Below, one piece after another: positions 54,804-63,882 of a DNA stretch of 64,000 bases. Every line of letters starts with the position of its first letter. Position 1 is the first letter of the stretch. The translations under genes were made by a program, and so were the position numbers. Below the pieces are notes generated by a model. The model had not been told where the DNA came from, ran no database searches, and saw only the letters and a program-made list of their open reading frames with translations. This DNA is from Pseudomonas sp. PA27(2017) (GTDB lineage Bacteria > Pseudomonadota > Gammaproteobacteria > Pseudomonadales > Pseudomonadaceae), in contig NZ_MSXW01000026.1 of assembly GCF_001945445.1 (NCBI RefSeq), positions 19,927 to 83,926 of the forward strand. The letters run 5' to 3'.

Positions 54804-55838
54804 ATGTCCAATACTCTGTTCAGCCTGGCCTTCGGGGTCGGCACCCAAAACCGTCAAAGCGCCTGGCTGGAAGTGTTCTACGCCCAGCCACTGCTCAACC
54901 CGAGCGCCGAGCTGGTCGCCAAGGTCACCGAGAAACTCGGCTACAGCGGCGGCAACCAGGCCATCGCCCTGACCAACCAGCAAGCCGGTGAGCTAGCCAG
55001 CGCCCTGAAAGGCGTCGACAGCGTGCAAGCAGCATTGCTGACCCGCCTGGCCGAAAGCGCCAAGCCGCTGGTCGCTACCCTGCTGTCCGAAGACGCCGCC
55101 CTGACCAGCACGCCCGAGGCCTACCTCAAGCTGCACCTGCTGTCCCACCGCCTGGTCAAGCCACACGGCCTGAACCTGACCGGCATCTTCCCGCTGCTGC
55201 CCAACGTCGCCTGGACCAGCCAGGGTGCGGTCGACCTGGCCGAGCTGCCGGAGCGCCAACTGGAAGCTCGCCTCAAGGGCGACCTGCTGGAAGTGTTCTC
55301 GGTGGACAAGTTCCCGAAAATGACCGACTACGTGGTGCCGAGCGGCGTGCGTATCGCTGACAGCGCACGGGTTCGTCTGGGCGCCTACATCGGCGAAGGC
55401 ACCACCGTGATGCACGAAGGCTTCGTCAACTTCAACGCCGGTACCGCCGGCCCGGGCATGATCGAAGGTCGCGTGTCCGCCGGCGTGTTCGTCGGCAAGG
55501 GTTCGGATCTGGGCGGCGGCTGCTCGACCATGGGCACCCTGTCCGGTGGCGGCAACATCGTCATCTCCGTGGGCGAAGGCTGCCTGATCGGCGCCAACGC
55601 CGGTATCGGCATCCCGCTGGGTGACCGCAACATCGTCGAAGCCGGCCTGTACGTCACCGCCGGCACCAAGATCGCCCTGCTCGACGACCAGAACAACCTG
55701 GTCAAGGTGGTCAAGGGTCGTGATCTGGCTGGTCAGGCTGACCTGCTGTTCCGTCGTAACTCCCAGAGCGGCGCGGTCGAGTGCAAGACCAACAAGTCGG
55801 CCATCGAGCTGAACGAAGCCCTGCACGCTCACAACTGA
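54804..55838 (+). CDS. dapD: 2,3,4,5-tetrahydropyridine-2,6-dicarboxylate N-succinyltransferase
   Basis: DapD succinylates tetrahydrodipicolinate, opening the succinylase branch of lysine/DAP synthesis. The 344-residue protein is the long Pseudomonas/actinobacterial type. It has an N-terminal globular domain and a C-terminal left-handed beta-helix (RLGAYIGEGTTVMHEGFVNF, GGGCSTMGTLSGGGN). A hairpin terminator candidate follows. dapC and dapE, which act next in the pathway, lie elsewhere in the window. Confidence 0.97.
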   Translation: MSNTLFSLAFGVGTQNRQSAWLEVFYAQPLLNPSAELVAKVTEKLGYSGGNQAIALTNQQAGELASALKGVDSVQAALLTRLAESAKPLVATLLSEDAALTSTPEAYLKLHLLSHRLVKPHGLNLTGIFPLLPNVAWTSQGAVDLAELPERQLEARLKGDLLEVFSVDKFPKMTDYVVPSGVRIADSARVRLGAYIGEGTTVMHEGFVNFNAGTAGPGMIEGRVSAGVFVGKGSDLGGGCSTMGTLSGGGNIVISVGEGCLIGANAGIGIPLGDRNIVEAGLYVTAGTKIALLDDQNNLVKVVKGRDLAGQADLLFRRNSQSGAVECKTNKSAIELNEALHAHN

Positions 55839-55855
55839 GCCCTGGCTTCGCCCGA

Positions 55856-55906
55856 ACGGGCTGTGCGCGCGATAGACTGACGTCTTCGTGGGCACAGCCC
55901 GTTTTC
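55856..55906 (+). terminator. Terminator candidate downstream of dapD
   Basis: ACGGGCTGTGC (55856-55866) and GCACAGCCCGT (55892-55902) form a perfect 11-bp stem with a 25-base loop, followed by TTTTC. The loop includes GATAGACT, which could be part of a csdA promoter. Confidence 0.55.
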
Positions 55907-55929
55907 ACATCCAGCGTGACGAGATCCGG

Positions 55930-57135
55930 ATGACCCTGATTTCCCCCTGGCGCGCCGACTTCCCCGGCCTCGGGGCCTTCGACGCCGACGGCCAGACCTA
56001 CCTCGATAGCGCCGCGACCGCGCAAAAGCCGCAGGCCGTACTCGATGCCCTGCTGGCCTACTACGCTGGCGGCGCTGCCAACGTGCATCGTGCCCAGCAC
56101 CTGCCGGGTGAACGTGCCACCCGCGCGTTCGAGGCGACCCGCGACAAGGCAGCCCGCTGGCTGAATGCGGCCAGCCGCGACGAGATCGTCTTTACCCGCG
56201 GCGCCACCGAATCGCTCAACCTGCTCGCCTATGGGCTGGAATCGATATTCATGGCCGGCGACGAGATCGTCGTCAGCGCCGCCGAACACCACGCCAACCT
56301 GCTGCCCTGGCAGCAACTGGCCGGGCGCAAATCCCTCAAGCTTGTGATACTGCCGCTCACTCCCGCTGGCGATATCGACCCGCAGGAGGCCACCGCGCTG
56401 ATCGGCCCACGTACCCGCCTGCTCGCTCTCAGTCAGTTGTCCAACGTGCTGGGGCGCTGGCAGGACGTGCAGCCGCTGATTCGCCAGTCGCAGGAATACG
56501 GCGCCCTGACCGTGGTGGACGGCGCCCAGGCCGTGGTGCATCGCCGCCAGGACGTGCAGGCGCTGGGCTGCGACTTCTACGTGTGCTCCAGCCACAAGCT
56601 GTATGGGCCCGATGGCGTCGGCCTGCTCTACGGCCGGCGCGACGCGCTGCAGCGCCTGAACCACTGGCAGTTCGGCGGTGAGATGGTCCAGCAGGCGGAT
56701 TATCACGCCGCGACCTTCCGCCCCGCCCCGCTCGGCCTGGAAGCCGGTACGCCGGCGGTATCCGGGGTGATTGCCCTTGGCGCGGCCCTGGACTACCTCG
56801 AACGTCTCGACGCCGACGCGGTCAGCCGCCACGAAGCGGCGCTGCATCACCTGCTGCTCGCCGGCCTGCAGCGTTATCCAGGGCTGCGTCTACTCGGCGA
56901 GCCGCACACGGCGCTGGCCTGTTTCACCGTCGATGGCATCCACAGCGGCGACCTCGCCCACCTGCTCACCGAGCAAGGCATCGCCGTGCGGGTCGGTCAT
57001 CACTGCGCCATGCCGCTGCTACAGCGCCTGGGCGTAAACGGTGCGATTCGCGTATCCCTCGGCCTTTACAACGACGAGGCCGACCTGCAGCGCTTGTTCG
57101 CCGCCCTGGACAAAGCCCTGGAGTTGTTGCGATGA
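55930..57135 (+). CDS. csdA: Cysteine desulfurase CsdA
   Basis: CsdA is a PLP enzyme that abstracts sulfur from cysteine as a persulfide and passes it to CsdE. The 401-residue class V aminotransferase-fold protein has AAEHHANLLPWQ, the PLP lysine K223 in CSSHKLYGP, and persulfide C359 in VRVGHHCAMP. The downstream CsdE gene overlaps it and tcdA follows convergently, which supports CsdA over SufS. ATG 55930 was chosen over the upstream open frame. Confidence 0.93.
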   Translation: MTLISPWRADFPGLGAFDADGQTYLDSAATAQKPQAVLDALLAYYAGGAANVHRAQHLPGERATRAFEATRDKAARWLNAASRDEIVFTRGATESLNLLAYGLESIFMAGDEIVVSAAEHHANLLPWQQLAGRKSLKLVILPLTPAGDIDPQEATALIGPRTRLLALSQLSNVLGRWQDVQPLIRQSQEYGALTVVDGAQAVVHRRQDVQALGCDFYVCSSHKLYGPDGVGLLYGRRDALQRLNHWQFGGEMVQQADYHAATFRPAPLGLEAGTPAVSGVIALGAALDYLERLDADAVSRHEAALHHLLLAGLQRYPGLRLLGEPHTALACFTVDGIHSGDLAHLLTEQGIAVRVGHHCAMPLLQRLGVNGAIRVSLGLYNDEADLQRLFAALDKALELLR

Positions 57136-57536
57136 CCCTGCCGACCACCGCGCAAGAAGCACTCGACGCCTTTACCGCCTGCCCCGGCTGGGAACAGCGC
57201 GCGCGCCTGCTGATGCAATGGGGCGAACGCCTGGAGCCGCTCGCCGAAAGGCATGAAGCGGATCGCGTACACGGCTGTGAAAGCCAGGTCTGGCTGAGCG
57301 GTGAACGACAGCACGACCGTTGGCACTTTCGCGCCAGTAGCGATGCGCGCCTGATACGCGGCCTGCTGGCCGTACTGCTGGCCCGGGTCAACGGATTGCC
57401 TGCAGGCGAGCTGGCCGGGCTGAACATCGCCGACTGGTTCGCCCAGCTCGGCCTGTCCCGTCAGCTGTCGCCCTCACGGGCCAGCGGCATGAACGCCGTG
57501 GTGCAACAGATGCGCCGGCTGATCGACGCGGCTTAA
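57132..57536 (+). CDS. csdE: Sulfur acceptor protein CsdE (SufE-like)
   Basis: CsdE accepts persulfide sulfur from CsdA. The 134-residue SufE-fold protein has the acceptor cysteine C49 in DRVHGCESQVWL and an FRASSDARLIRGLLAVLL helix region. It is coupled to csdA through an ATGA overlap and overlaps tail-to-tail with tcdA by four bases. Confidence 0.93.
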   Translation: MTLPTTAQEALDAFTACPGWEQRARLLMQWGERLEPLAERHEADRVHGCESQVWLSGERQHDRWHFRASSDARLIRGLLAVLLARVNGLPAGELAGLNIADWFAQLGLSRQLSPSRASGMNAVVQQMRRLIDAA

Positions 57537-58345
57537 ACCTTCGCGGCCACACGCTCGCTGGGGCGGCGCGCACCGGCCACCAGCTTGTCGACGATACGCG
57601 CGGCGGCGACCATGCCGAAGGTCGCCGTCACCATCATCACCGCGCCGAAGCCGCCGGCGCAGTCGAGCTTCACGCCCTCACCGACGAATGCCTTGCTCTG
57701 GCACACACCGCCGTCCTCGCCAGGGTAGCGCAGCTGCTCGGTGGAGAACACGCAGGGCACGCTGTAGGTGCGCCCCGGCGTGCGCGAGAAGCCGTAGTCG
57801 CGGCGCAGGGTCGAGCGCACCTTGGCGGCCAGGGGATCGTTGAAGGTCTTGTTGAGGTCGGCGACCTGCACCTGGGCCGGGTCGATCTGCCCGCCGGCGC
57901 CACCGGTGGTCACCAGGGCGATCTTGCGGCGCTTGCACCAGGCGATCAGCGCCGCCTTGGCCGCCACGCTGTCGATGCAGTCGACCACGCCATCGAGCTC
58001 CACCGTGATGTACTCGGCCATGGTCTCGCGGGTCACGAAATCGGCCACCTCGTGCACCACGCACGCGGGGTTGATGGCTCGCAAGCGCTCGCCCATCACC
58101 TCGACCTTGGCACGCCCGACCTGCCCTTGCAGGGCATGGGCCTGGCGATTGGTGTTACTGACGCAGACGTCGTCCAGATCGAACAGGGAAATCTCGCCCA
58201 CCCCGGAGCGCACCAGCGCTTCGGCCGCCCACGAACCGACGCCGCCGATACCGACCACGGCCACGTGGGCGGCGGCCAGCCGTTCTGCACCTTCGCGGCC
58301 ATACAACCGGGCGATGCCGGCGAAACGCTGTTCATCGAACGACAT
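57533..58345 (-). CDS. tcdA: tRNA threonylcarbamoyladenosine dehydratase TcdA (CsdL)
   Basis: TcdA is an E1-like ATP-dependent enzyme that cyclises t6A37 to ct6A37 in ANN-decoding tRNAs, working with CsdA/CsdE in E. coli. The 270-residue protein has the nucleotide motif VAVVGIGGVGSWAAEAL, FDLDDVCVSNTNRQ, DCIDSVAAKAAL, and a C-terminal membrane-associating hydrophobic stretch (GGFGAVMMVTATFGMVAA). Convergent overlap with csdE keeps the three functional partners together. ATG 58345 matches homologues. Confidence 0.94.
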   Translation of the reverse strand: MSFDEQRFAGIARLYGREGAERLAAAHVAVVGIGGVGSWAAEALVRSGVGEISLFDLDDVCVSNTNRQAHALQGQVGRAKVEVMGERLRAINPACVVHEVADFVTRETMAEYITVELDGVVDCIDSVAAKAALIAWCKRRKIALVTTGGAGGQIDPAQVQVADLNKTFNDPLAAKVRSTLRRDYGFSRTPGRTYSVPCVFSTEQLRYPGEDGGVCQSKAFVGEGVKLDCAGGFGAVMMVTATFGMVAAARIVDKLVAGARRPSERVAAKV

Positions 58346-58456
58346 GGGGGCTCCTCTTTTCAGGGCGCGCATTATAGAAAGGCTGGCAGCGCTTCCCAAG
58401 CACCATCGGGCCGGTACCTGCAGAGCGCCAGTGCACAGCGTTCGAACATCACCGGG

Positions 58457-58481
58457 CAGCTCCCCGGAGCTGTGCTATACA
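58457..58481 (+). promoter_or_regulatory. Extended -10 promoter with upstream dyad, ndvB-like gene
   Basis: TG-C-TATACA (58473-58481) is an extended -10 box about 84 bases before the glucan synthase ATG. Immediately upstream, CAGCTCC-CC-GGAGCTG (58457-58472) is a perfect 7-bp dyad covering the place of the -35 box, so it is a candidate operator. Confidence 0.45.
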
Positions 58482-58564
58482 GTCATTCATCGACGGAGTA
58501 GCATGCGCGCCAGCCGGCGTTCGCCGGTCTTCTCCCCGTTCCACCCTTCGGAACCTTACACAGC

Positions 58565-61174
58565 ATGCTTTCGCGCAAGTTCGGTCTCAATCTAGTTGTT
58601 TTCCTGGCTATTGCCGCCCTGTTCACCGGTATCTGGGCGCTCTACAACCGCCCGGTCACGGCCCCGGACTGGCCGGAACAGATCTCCGGCTACTCGTTCT
58701 CGCCGTTCCGGCAGGGGCAGAGCCCGCAAACTGGCGTCTACCCGAGCGATCAGGAGATGCGCGAGGACCTCGAGTTGCTGTCCAAGCAAACCGACAGCAT
58801 CCGCACCTATTCGGTGGACGGTGACCTCGACAAGATCCCCGCCCTCGCCGAGGAGTTCGGCCTGCGCGTGACCCTGGGCGTGTGGATCAGCCCGGACGAG
58901 GAGCGCAACGAACGGGAAATCACCAAGGCCATCGAAATCGCCAACAACTCGCGCAGCGTGGTTCGCGTGGTGGTGGGCAACGAGGCGCTGTTCCGCCGCG
59001 AAGTCACCGTCAAGCAGTTGACCGCCTACATGGACCGCGTGCGTTCGGCGGTCAAGGTGCCGGTCACCACCTCCGAGCAGTGGCACATCTGGGACGAATT
59101 CCCGGAGCTGGCCGACCACGCGGACCTGATCGCCGCCCACGTGCTGCCCTACTGGGAATTCATTCCCATGAAGGACTCCACCCAGTTCACCCTGGACCGC
59201 GCCCGTGACCTGAAGAAACTGTTCCCGAAAAAGCCCCTGCTGCTGTCCGAAGTGGGCTGGCCGAGCAATGGCCGGGTGCGCGGCGGCGCCGAGGCGACCC
59301 AGGCCGACCAGGCCATCTACCTGCGCACCCTGGTCACCACATTGAACGCCCAGGGCTACAACTACTTCGTCATCGAAGCCTTCGACCAGCCATGGAAGGC
59401 CGGCGACGAAGGTTCGGTGGGCGCCTACTGGGGCGTCTACAACCTCGACCGACAGCCGAAATTCAACTTCGAAGGCCCGGTAGTCGCCATTCCGAAATGG
59501 CGCATGCTGGCCGTCGCCTCGGTGGTCATGGCGCTGCTGTCGCTGGCCCTGATGCTGATCGACGGCAGTGCCCTGCGCCAGCGCGGCCGCACCTTCCTGA
59601 CCTTCGTGGCGTTCGCCGGTGGGTCAGCGCTGGTGTGGATCGGCTACGACTACAGCCAGCAATACAGCACCTGGTTCAGCACTCTGGTCGGCGTGCTGCT
59701 CGGCATCGGCGCCATCGGCGTGTTCATCGTGCTGCTCACCGAGGCCCACGAGTTGGCCGAGACGGTGTGGACGCAACGCCGCCGGCCATTCACGCCGGTG
59801 GTCGGCGACAGCCATTACCGGCCCAAGGTGTCGATCCACGTGCCGTGCTACAACGAGCCGCCGGAAATGGTCAAACAGACCCTCGACGCCCTGGCCGACC
59901 TCGATTACCCGGACTTCGAAGTCCTGATCATCGACAACAACACCAAGGACCCGGCGGTGTGGGAGCCGGTGCGTGACTATTGCGAAGAACTCGGCCCGCG
60001 CTTCCGCTTCTTCCACGTCGCTCCGCTGCACGGCTTCAAGGGCGGCGCGCTGAACTACATCCTGCCGCACACCGCGCCGGACGCCGAAGTGGTGGCGGTG
60101 ATCGACTCCGACTACTGCGTCGATCGCAACTGGCTCAAGCACATGGTGCCGCACTTCGCCGACCCGTCGATCGCCGTGGTGCAGTCGCCGCAGGACTACC
60201 GCGACGGCGAGGAAAGCACCTTCAAGAAACTCTGCTACGCCGAGTACAAGGGCTTCTTCCACATCGGCATGGTGACCCGCAACGACCGCAACGCGATCAT
60301 CCAGCACGGCACCATGACCATGATCCGCCGTACCGTGATGGACGAGCTGAAGTGGGCCGACTGGACCATCTGCGAGGATGCCGAGCTGGGCCTGCGGGTG
60401 TTCGAGAAAGGTTATTCGGCCGCCTACGCCCACGACAGCTTCGGCAAGGGCCTGATGCCCGATACCTTCATCGACTACAAGAAGCAGCGCTTCCGCTGGG
60501 CCTACGGCGCCATCCAGATCATGAAGGGCCACGCCCGTCAGCTGCTGGCCGGCAAGGACAGCGAGCTCAAGCGCGGCCAGCGTTATCACTTCATCGCCGG
60601 CTGGCTGCCGTGGGTCGCCGACGGCCTGAACATCTTCTTCACCGCCGGTGCGCTGCTGTGGTCGGCAGCGATGATCATCGTGCCGCAACGGGTCGACCCG
60701 CCACTGCTGATCTTCGCGATTCCGCCCCTGGCGCTGTTCCTGTTCAAGGTCGGCAAGATCATCTTCCTCTACCAGCGGGCGGTGGGCGTCAACCTCAAGG
60801 ATGCCTTCTGCGCGGCGGTGGCCGGGCTGGCGCTATCGCACACCATCGCCAAGGCGGTGCTCTACGGCATGTTCACCAAAACTATCCCGTTCTTCCGCAC
60901 CCCGAAGATGCGCTCCAGCCATGGCCTGATGGTCGCACTGGCAGAGGCTCGCGAAGAGGTGTTCGTCATGCTGCTGCTGTGGGGCGCTGCCCTGGGTATC
61001 GGCATCGTGCAAGGCCTGCCCAGCTACGACGTGAAGTTCTGGGTGATCATGCTGCTGGTGCAGTCGCTGCCCTATCTGGCCGCCCTGATCATGGCGCTGC
61101 TCTCCTCGCAGCCCAAGCCGCTGGAAATTCCGGTGGTACAGGACGACGCCGAGAACGAGGCGCAGAAAGCCTGA
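58565..61174 (+). CDS. ndvB: NdvB-like glucan synthase: GH17 domain fused to GT2 glycosyltransferase
   Basis: This inner-membrane enzyme is expected to make periplasmic beta-1,3-glucans. In P. aeruginosa its counterpart makes cyclic glucans linked to biofilm antibiotic tolerance and osmoadaptation. The 869-residue protein has a TM helix (7-27) and a periplasmic GH17 domain (about 40-305) with acid/base E140 (VVVGNEAL) and nucleophile E229 (LSEVGWPSNG). Two or more TM helices follow (about 315-392), then a GT2 domain (about 420-650) with DSD at 514-516, ED at 604-605 and QRFRW at 641-645, and further C-terminal helices. GH17 may act as the transglycosylating or cyclising part. It is followed by dapE and rlmA. 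Confidence 0.88.
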   Translation: MLSRKFGLNLVVFLAIAALFTGIWALYNRPVTAPDWPEQISGYSFSPFRQGQSPQTGVYPSDQEMREDLELLSKQTDSIRTYSVDGDLDKIPALAEEFGLRVTLGVWISPDEERNEREITKAIEIANNSRSVVRVVVGNEALFRREVTVKQLTAYMDRVRSAVKVPVTTSEQWHIWDEFPELADHADLIAAHVLPYWEFIPMKDSTQFTLDRARDLKKLFPKKPLLLSEVGWPSNGRVRGGAEATQADQAIYLRTLVTTLNAQGYNYFVIEAFDQPWKAGDEGSVGAYWGVYNLDRQPKFNFEGPVVAIPKWRMLAVASVVMALLSLALMLIDGSALRQRGRTFLTFVAFAGGSALVWIGYDYSQQYSTWFSTLVGVLLGIGAIGVFIVLLTEAHELAETVWTQRRRPFTPVVGDSHYRPKVSIHVPCYNEPPEMVKQTLDALADLDYPDFEVLIIDNNTKDPAVWEPVRDYCEELGPRFRFFHVAPLHGFKGGALNYILPHTAPDAEVVAVIDSDYCVDRNWLKHMVPHFADPSIAVVQSPQDYRDGEESTFKKLCYAEYKGFFHIGMVTRNDRNAIIQHGTMTMIRRTVMDELKWADWTICEDAELGLRVFEKGYSAAYAHDSFGKGLMPDTFIDYKKQRFRWAYGAIQIMKGHARQLLAGKDSELKRGQRYHFIAGWLPWVADGLNIFFTAGALLWSAAMIIVPQRVDPPLLIFAIPPLALFLFKVGKIIFLYQRAVGVNLKDAFCAAVAGLALSHTIAKAVLYGMFTKTIPFFRTPKMRSSHGLMVALAEAREEVFVMLLLWGAALGIGIVQGLPSYDVKFWVIMLLVQSLPYLAALIMALLSSQPKPLEIPVVQDDAENEAQKA

Positions 61175-61193
61175 TCCGCGGCAACGCGACCTG

Positions 61194-61221
61194 AAAACGG
61201 CGGCCATTGGCCGCCGTTTTT
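61194..61221 (+). terminator. Rho-independent terminator of the ndvB-like gene
   Basis: AAAACGGCGGCC-ATT-GGCCGCCGTTTTT is a perfect 12-bp stem with a T-run, 20 bases after the stop. It also has an A-run, so it could work in both directions. Confidence 0.9.
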
Positions 61222-61357
61222 CTAGGTGTCGAGACGCCTTGCACCGACGTCGATGCTGGCTGCGCCGCAGCCCGACCGTCCTTACGCCTACGAGCCCCGG
61301 GCGTTTTGCTTTAAGCTATGCGCCCTTCTCGCCCTGCACTGTTTTACCGGAGCTCCC

Positions 61358-62500
61358 ATGACGGCCCTGTCCCCCACCCTCGAACTCGCCTGCGACCTGA
61401 TCCGCCGCCCTTCGGTCACCCCGCTGGACGAGGGCTGCCAGGAGCTGATGATGCGCCGTCTGGCGGCGCTGGGCTTCGCCGTCGAGGCGATGCGTATCGA
61501 AGACGTGGACAACTTCTGGGCCAGCCACGGCAATGAAGAGGGCCCGGTGCTGTGCTTCGCCGGCCATACCGACGTGGTGCCGACCGGCCCGGTACAGGCC
61601 TGGCAGCACGGTCCGTTCGACGCCCTGATCGACGAGCAGGGCATGCTTTGCGGCCGCGGCGCCGCGGACATGAAAGGCAGCCTGGCGTCGATGATCATCG
61701 CCGTCGAGCGCTTCGTCGCCGAGTACCCGAACCACAAGGGGCGCATCGCCTTCCTGATCACCAGCGACGAAGAAGGCCCGGCCCACCACGGCACCAAGGC
61801 GGTGGTCGAACGCCTGGCCGCGCGCAACGAGCGGCTGGACTGGTGCATCGTCGGCGAGCCGTCGAGCACCACCCTGGTCGGTGACGTGGTGAAGAACGGT
61901 CGCCGCGGCTCCCTGGGCGCTACCCTGACCGTACGCGGCGTCCAGGGCCACGTGGCCTACCCGCACCTGGCGAAGAACCCGATCCACCTGGCCGCGCCGG
62001 CCCTCGCCGAGCTGGCGGCCGAGCATTGGGACGACGGCAACGCCTTCTTCCCGCCAACCAGCTTCCAGGTCTCCAACCTCAACTCGGGTACCGGTGCCAC
62101 CAACGTAATTCCCGGCGAGCTGACGGCCATCTTCAACTTCCGCTTCTCCACCGAATCGACGGTCGAAGGCCTGCAACAGCGGGTCAATGCCATCTTCGAC
62201 AAGCACGGCCTGGACTACCACATCGACTGGGCGCTGTCGGGCCTGCCATTCCTCACCGAGCCGGGCGCGCTGCTCGATGCGGTCAGCACCAGCATTCGCA
62301 ACGTGACCGGCCGTGAAACCACGCCGAGCACCAGCGGCGGCACCTCCGACGGCCGCTTCATCGCCACCCTGGGCACCCAGGTGGTCGAGCTCGGCCCGGT
62401 CAACGCGACCATCCACCAGGTCAACGAACGCGTGCTGGCCAGCGATCTCGAGGTGCTCACCGAGATCTACTACCAGACCCTGGTCAAGCTGCTCGCCTGA
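61358..62500 (+). CDS. dapE: Succinyl-diaminopimelate desuccinylase
   Basis: DapE releases LL-DAP from N-succinyl-LL-DAP using two zinc ions. The 380-residue M20-family protein has [12 protein letters not shown] (H70, D72), the bridging D104 in [10 protein letters not shown], catalytic E138 and adjacent E139 in [12 protein letters not shown], and [13 protein letters not shown] near the C terminus. GGAG lies seven bases before ATG 61358. The stop overlaps the rlmA start (TGATG). Confidence 0.96.
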   Translation: MTALSPTLELACDLIRRPSVTPLDEGCQELMMRRLAALGFAVEAMRIEDVDNFWASHGNEEGPVLCFAGHTDVVPTGPVQAWQHGPFDALIDEQGMLCGRGAADMKGSLASMIIAVERFVAEYPNHKGRIAFLITSDEEGPAHHGTKAVVERLAARNERLDWCIVGEPSSTTLVGDVVKNGRRGSLGATLTVRGVQGHVAYPHLAKNPIHLAAPALAELAAEHWDDGNAFFPPTSFQVSNLNSGTGATNVIPGELTAIFNFRFSTESTVEGLQQRVNAIFDKHGLDYHIDWALSGLPFLTEPGALLDAVSTSIRNVTGRETTPSTSGGTSDGRFIATLGTQVVELGPVNATIHQVNERVLASDLEVLTEIYYQTLVKLLA

Positions 62501-63309
62501 TGCTCGCCTGCCCGATCTGCCAGGCGCCACTGACCGCCGTCGACAATGGCGTGGCCTGCCCGGCCAACCACCGTTTCGATCGCGCACGCCAGGGCTACCT
62601 GAACCTGCTGCCGGTGCAGCACAAGAACAGCCGCGACCCGGGCGACAACGCCGCCATGGTCGAGGCCCGTCGCCGCTTCCTGAGCGCCGGCCACTATGCG
62701 CCGCTGGCCGAGCGCCTGGCAGCCCTGGCCGCTGGCTATCAGCCACAGCGCTGGCTGGATATCGGTTGCGGCGAGGGCTACTACACCGCGCAGATCGCCG
62801 ATGCCCTGCCGGATGCCGACGGCTATGCGCTGGATATTTCCCGCGAGGCGGTCAAGCGAGCCTGCAAGCGCGCCCCGCAGTTGAACTGGTTGATCGCCAG
62901 CATGGCCCGCGTGCCCCTGGCCGATGCCAGCTGCGGGCTGTTGGCCAGCGTATTCAGCCCACTTGACTGGCAGGAGGCCAAGCGCCTGCTCGCTCCCGGC
63001 GGTGGCCTGCTGCGCATGGGCCCGACTCGCGAGCACCTGATGGAGCTGCGCCAGAAGCTCTATGACGAAGTGCGCGACTACGATGACTGCAAGCACCTCG
63101 AACTGATCCCGCCTGGCATGCACCTGGCACACAGCGAAACCCTGAGTTTTCGGCTGCCGCTCGAGAACGAGCAAGCCCGCGCCGACCTGCTGGCGATGAC
63201 GCCCCACGGCTGGCGCGCCAGTGCCGAGCGCCGCGCAGCGGTGATCGCCAAACGCTTCGAAGTGAGCGTCGCCATCCGCTACGATTGGATCGAGCGAGAC
63301 GCGTCCTGA
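62500..63309 (+). CDS. rlmA: 23S rRNA (guanine-N1)-methyltransferase RlmA-type
   Basis: RlmA methylates G745 of 23S rRNA. The 269-residue protein has an N-terminal zinc site (C4, C7, C20, H24 in LACPICQAP...ACPANH), FDRARQGYLNLLP, and a Rossmann motif I WLDIGCGEGYYT. Its position directly after dapE is, as I recall, the same as rrmA in P. aeruginosa. It is translationally coupled to dapE. Confidence 0.92.
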   Translation: MLACPICQAPLTAVDNGVACPANHRFDRARQGYLNLLPVQHKNSRDPGDNAAMVEARRRFLSAGHYAPLAERLAALAAGYQPQRWLDIGCGEGYYTAQIADALPDADGYALDISREAVKRACKRAPQLNWLIASMARVPLADASCGLLASVFSPLDWQEAKRLLAPGGGLLRMGPTREHLMELRQKLYDEVRDYDDCKHLELIPPGMHLAHSETLSFRLPLENEQARADLLAMTPHGWRASAERRAAVIAKRFEVSVAIRYDWIERDAS

Positions 63310-63334
63310 ACGCCCCGACCAGATGAGAACCCAC

Positions 63335-63706
63335 ATGCGCCAACCGGATATCGAAATCTACCTGAAGGACGCCGAGCACCAGGCCGTGGCCGCCTGGCTG
63401 ACCCAGGCACTGGGCCCCTGCTCGGACTGGCAGCAGAAAGGCCAGACGTTCCAGTGCCGCGCCGGCGACATTCCGGTGACCTGGCTGCCCAAGGCCGTAG
63501 GCAAATGGCACAGCCTGTACTTGGAAAGCGATGCCACTCCGTGGGAAGACGACCTCGCCTGCGCCCAGGCAGCCTATACGGCTCTGGGCGTGGAGGTCCG
63601 TTGCGCCCCCGGCAGCTGGGACGAGAACGAGAGCGATGAGCAGGCCGACCAATGGCTGCGCATCAGCGCCGATGGCGTGCAGGAAATTACCTGGCGCACG
63701 GGCTGA
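63335..63706 (+). CDS. Conserved hypothetical protein, about 123 residues
   Basis: The acidic soluble protein MRQPDIEIYLKDAEHQAVAA... is not assigned to a function. It has a mixed alpha/beta pattern and a conserved-looking core (WLPKAVGKWHSLYLESDATP). An ATG at 63323 is also possible; 63335 is preferred because GATGAG precedes it by seven bases. It follows rlmA by 25 bases and may belong to the dapE-rlmA operon. Confidence 0.75.
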   Translation: MRQPDIEIYLKDAEHQAVAAWLTQALGPCSDWQQKGQTFQCRAGDIPVTWLPKAVGKWHSLYLESDATPWEDDLACAQAAYTALGVEVRCAPGSWDENESDEQADQWLRISADGVQEITWRTG

Positions 63707-63792
63707 TAACCGACGCTACCAGCGCTCATGGCGCCGCCGGTACCGCCTGCCAATACCGGGCGCTTGTATTCTCTCAGCTACGCGCGCTCCCC

Positions 63793-63881
63793 TAAGAACC
63801 TGTCCATAATCTTTAAGACCAGGTTCGGCGACTTTGGCGGCTAAGTGGCGGTAGCGGCCGTTATCCGATCCATTGTGGGAG
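63793..63881. repeat. Truncated copy of the 52351-52597 repeat, interrupted by an IS110-type element
   Basis: The sequence from TAAGAACCTGTCCATAATC to GATCCATTGTGGGAG matches, in inverted orientation, the right half of the repeat at 52351-52597. The last 38 bases before the break (GTGGCGG.AGCGGCCGTTATC... to GGGAG) are almost identical. The match ends abruptly inside the REP core TGTGGGAGC, where the transposon begins. Confidence 0.8.
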
Positions 63882-63882
63882 A

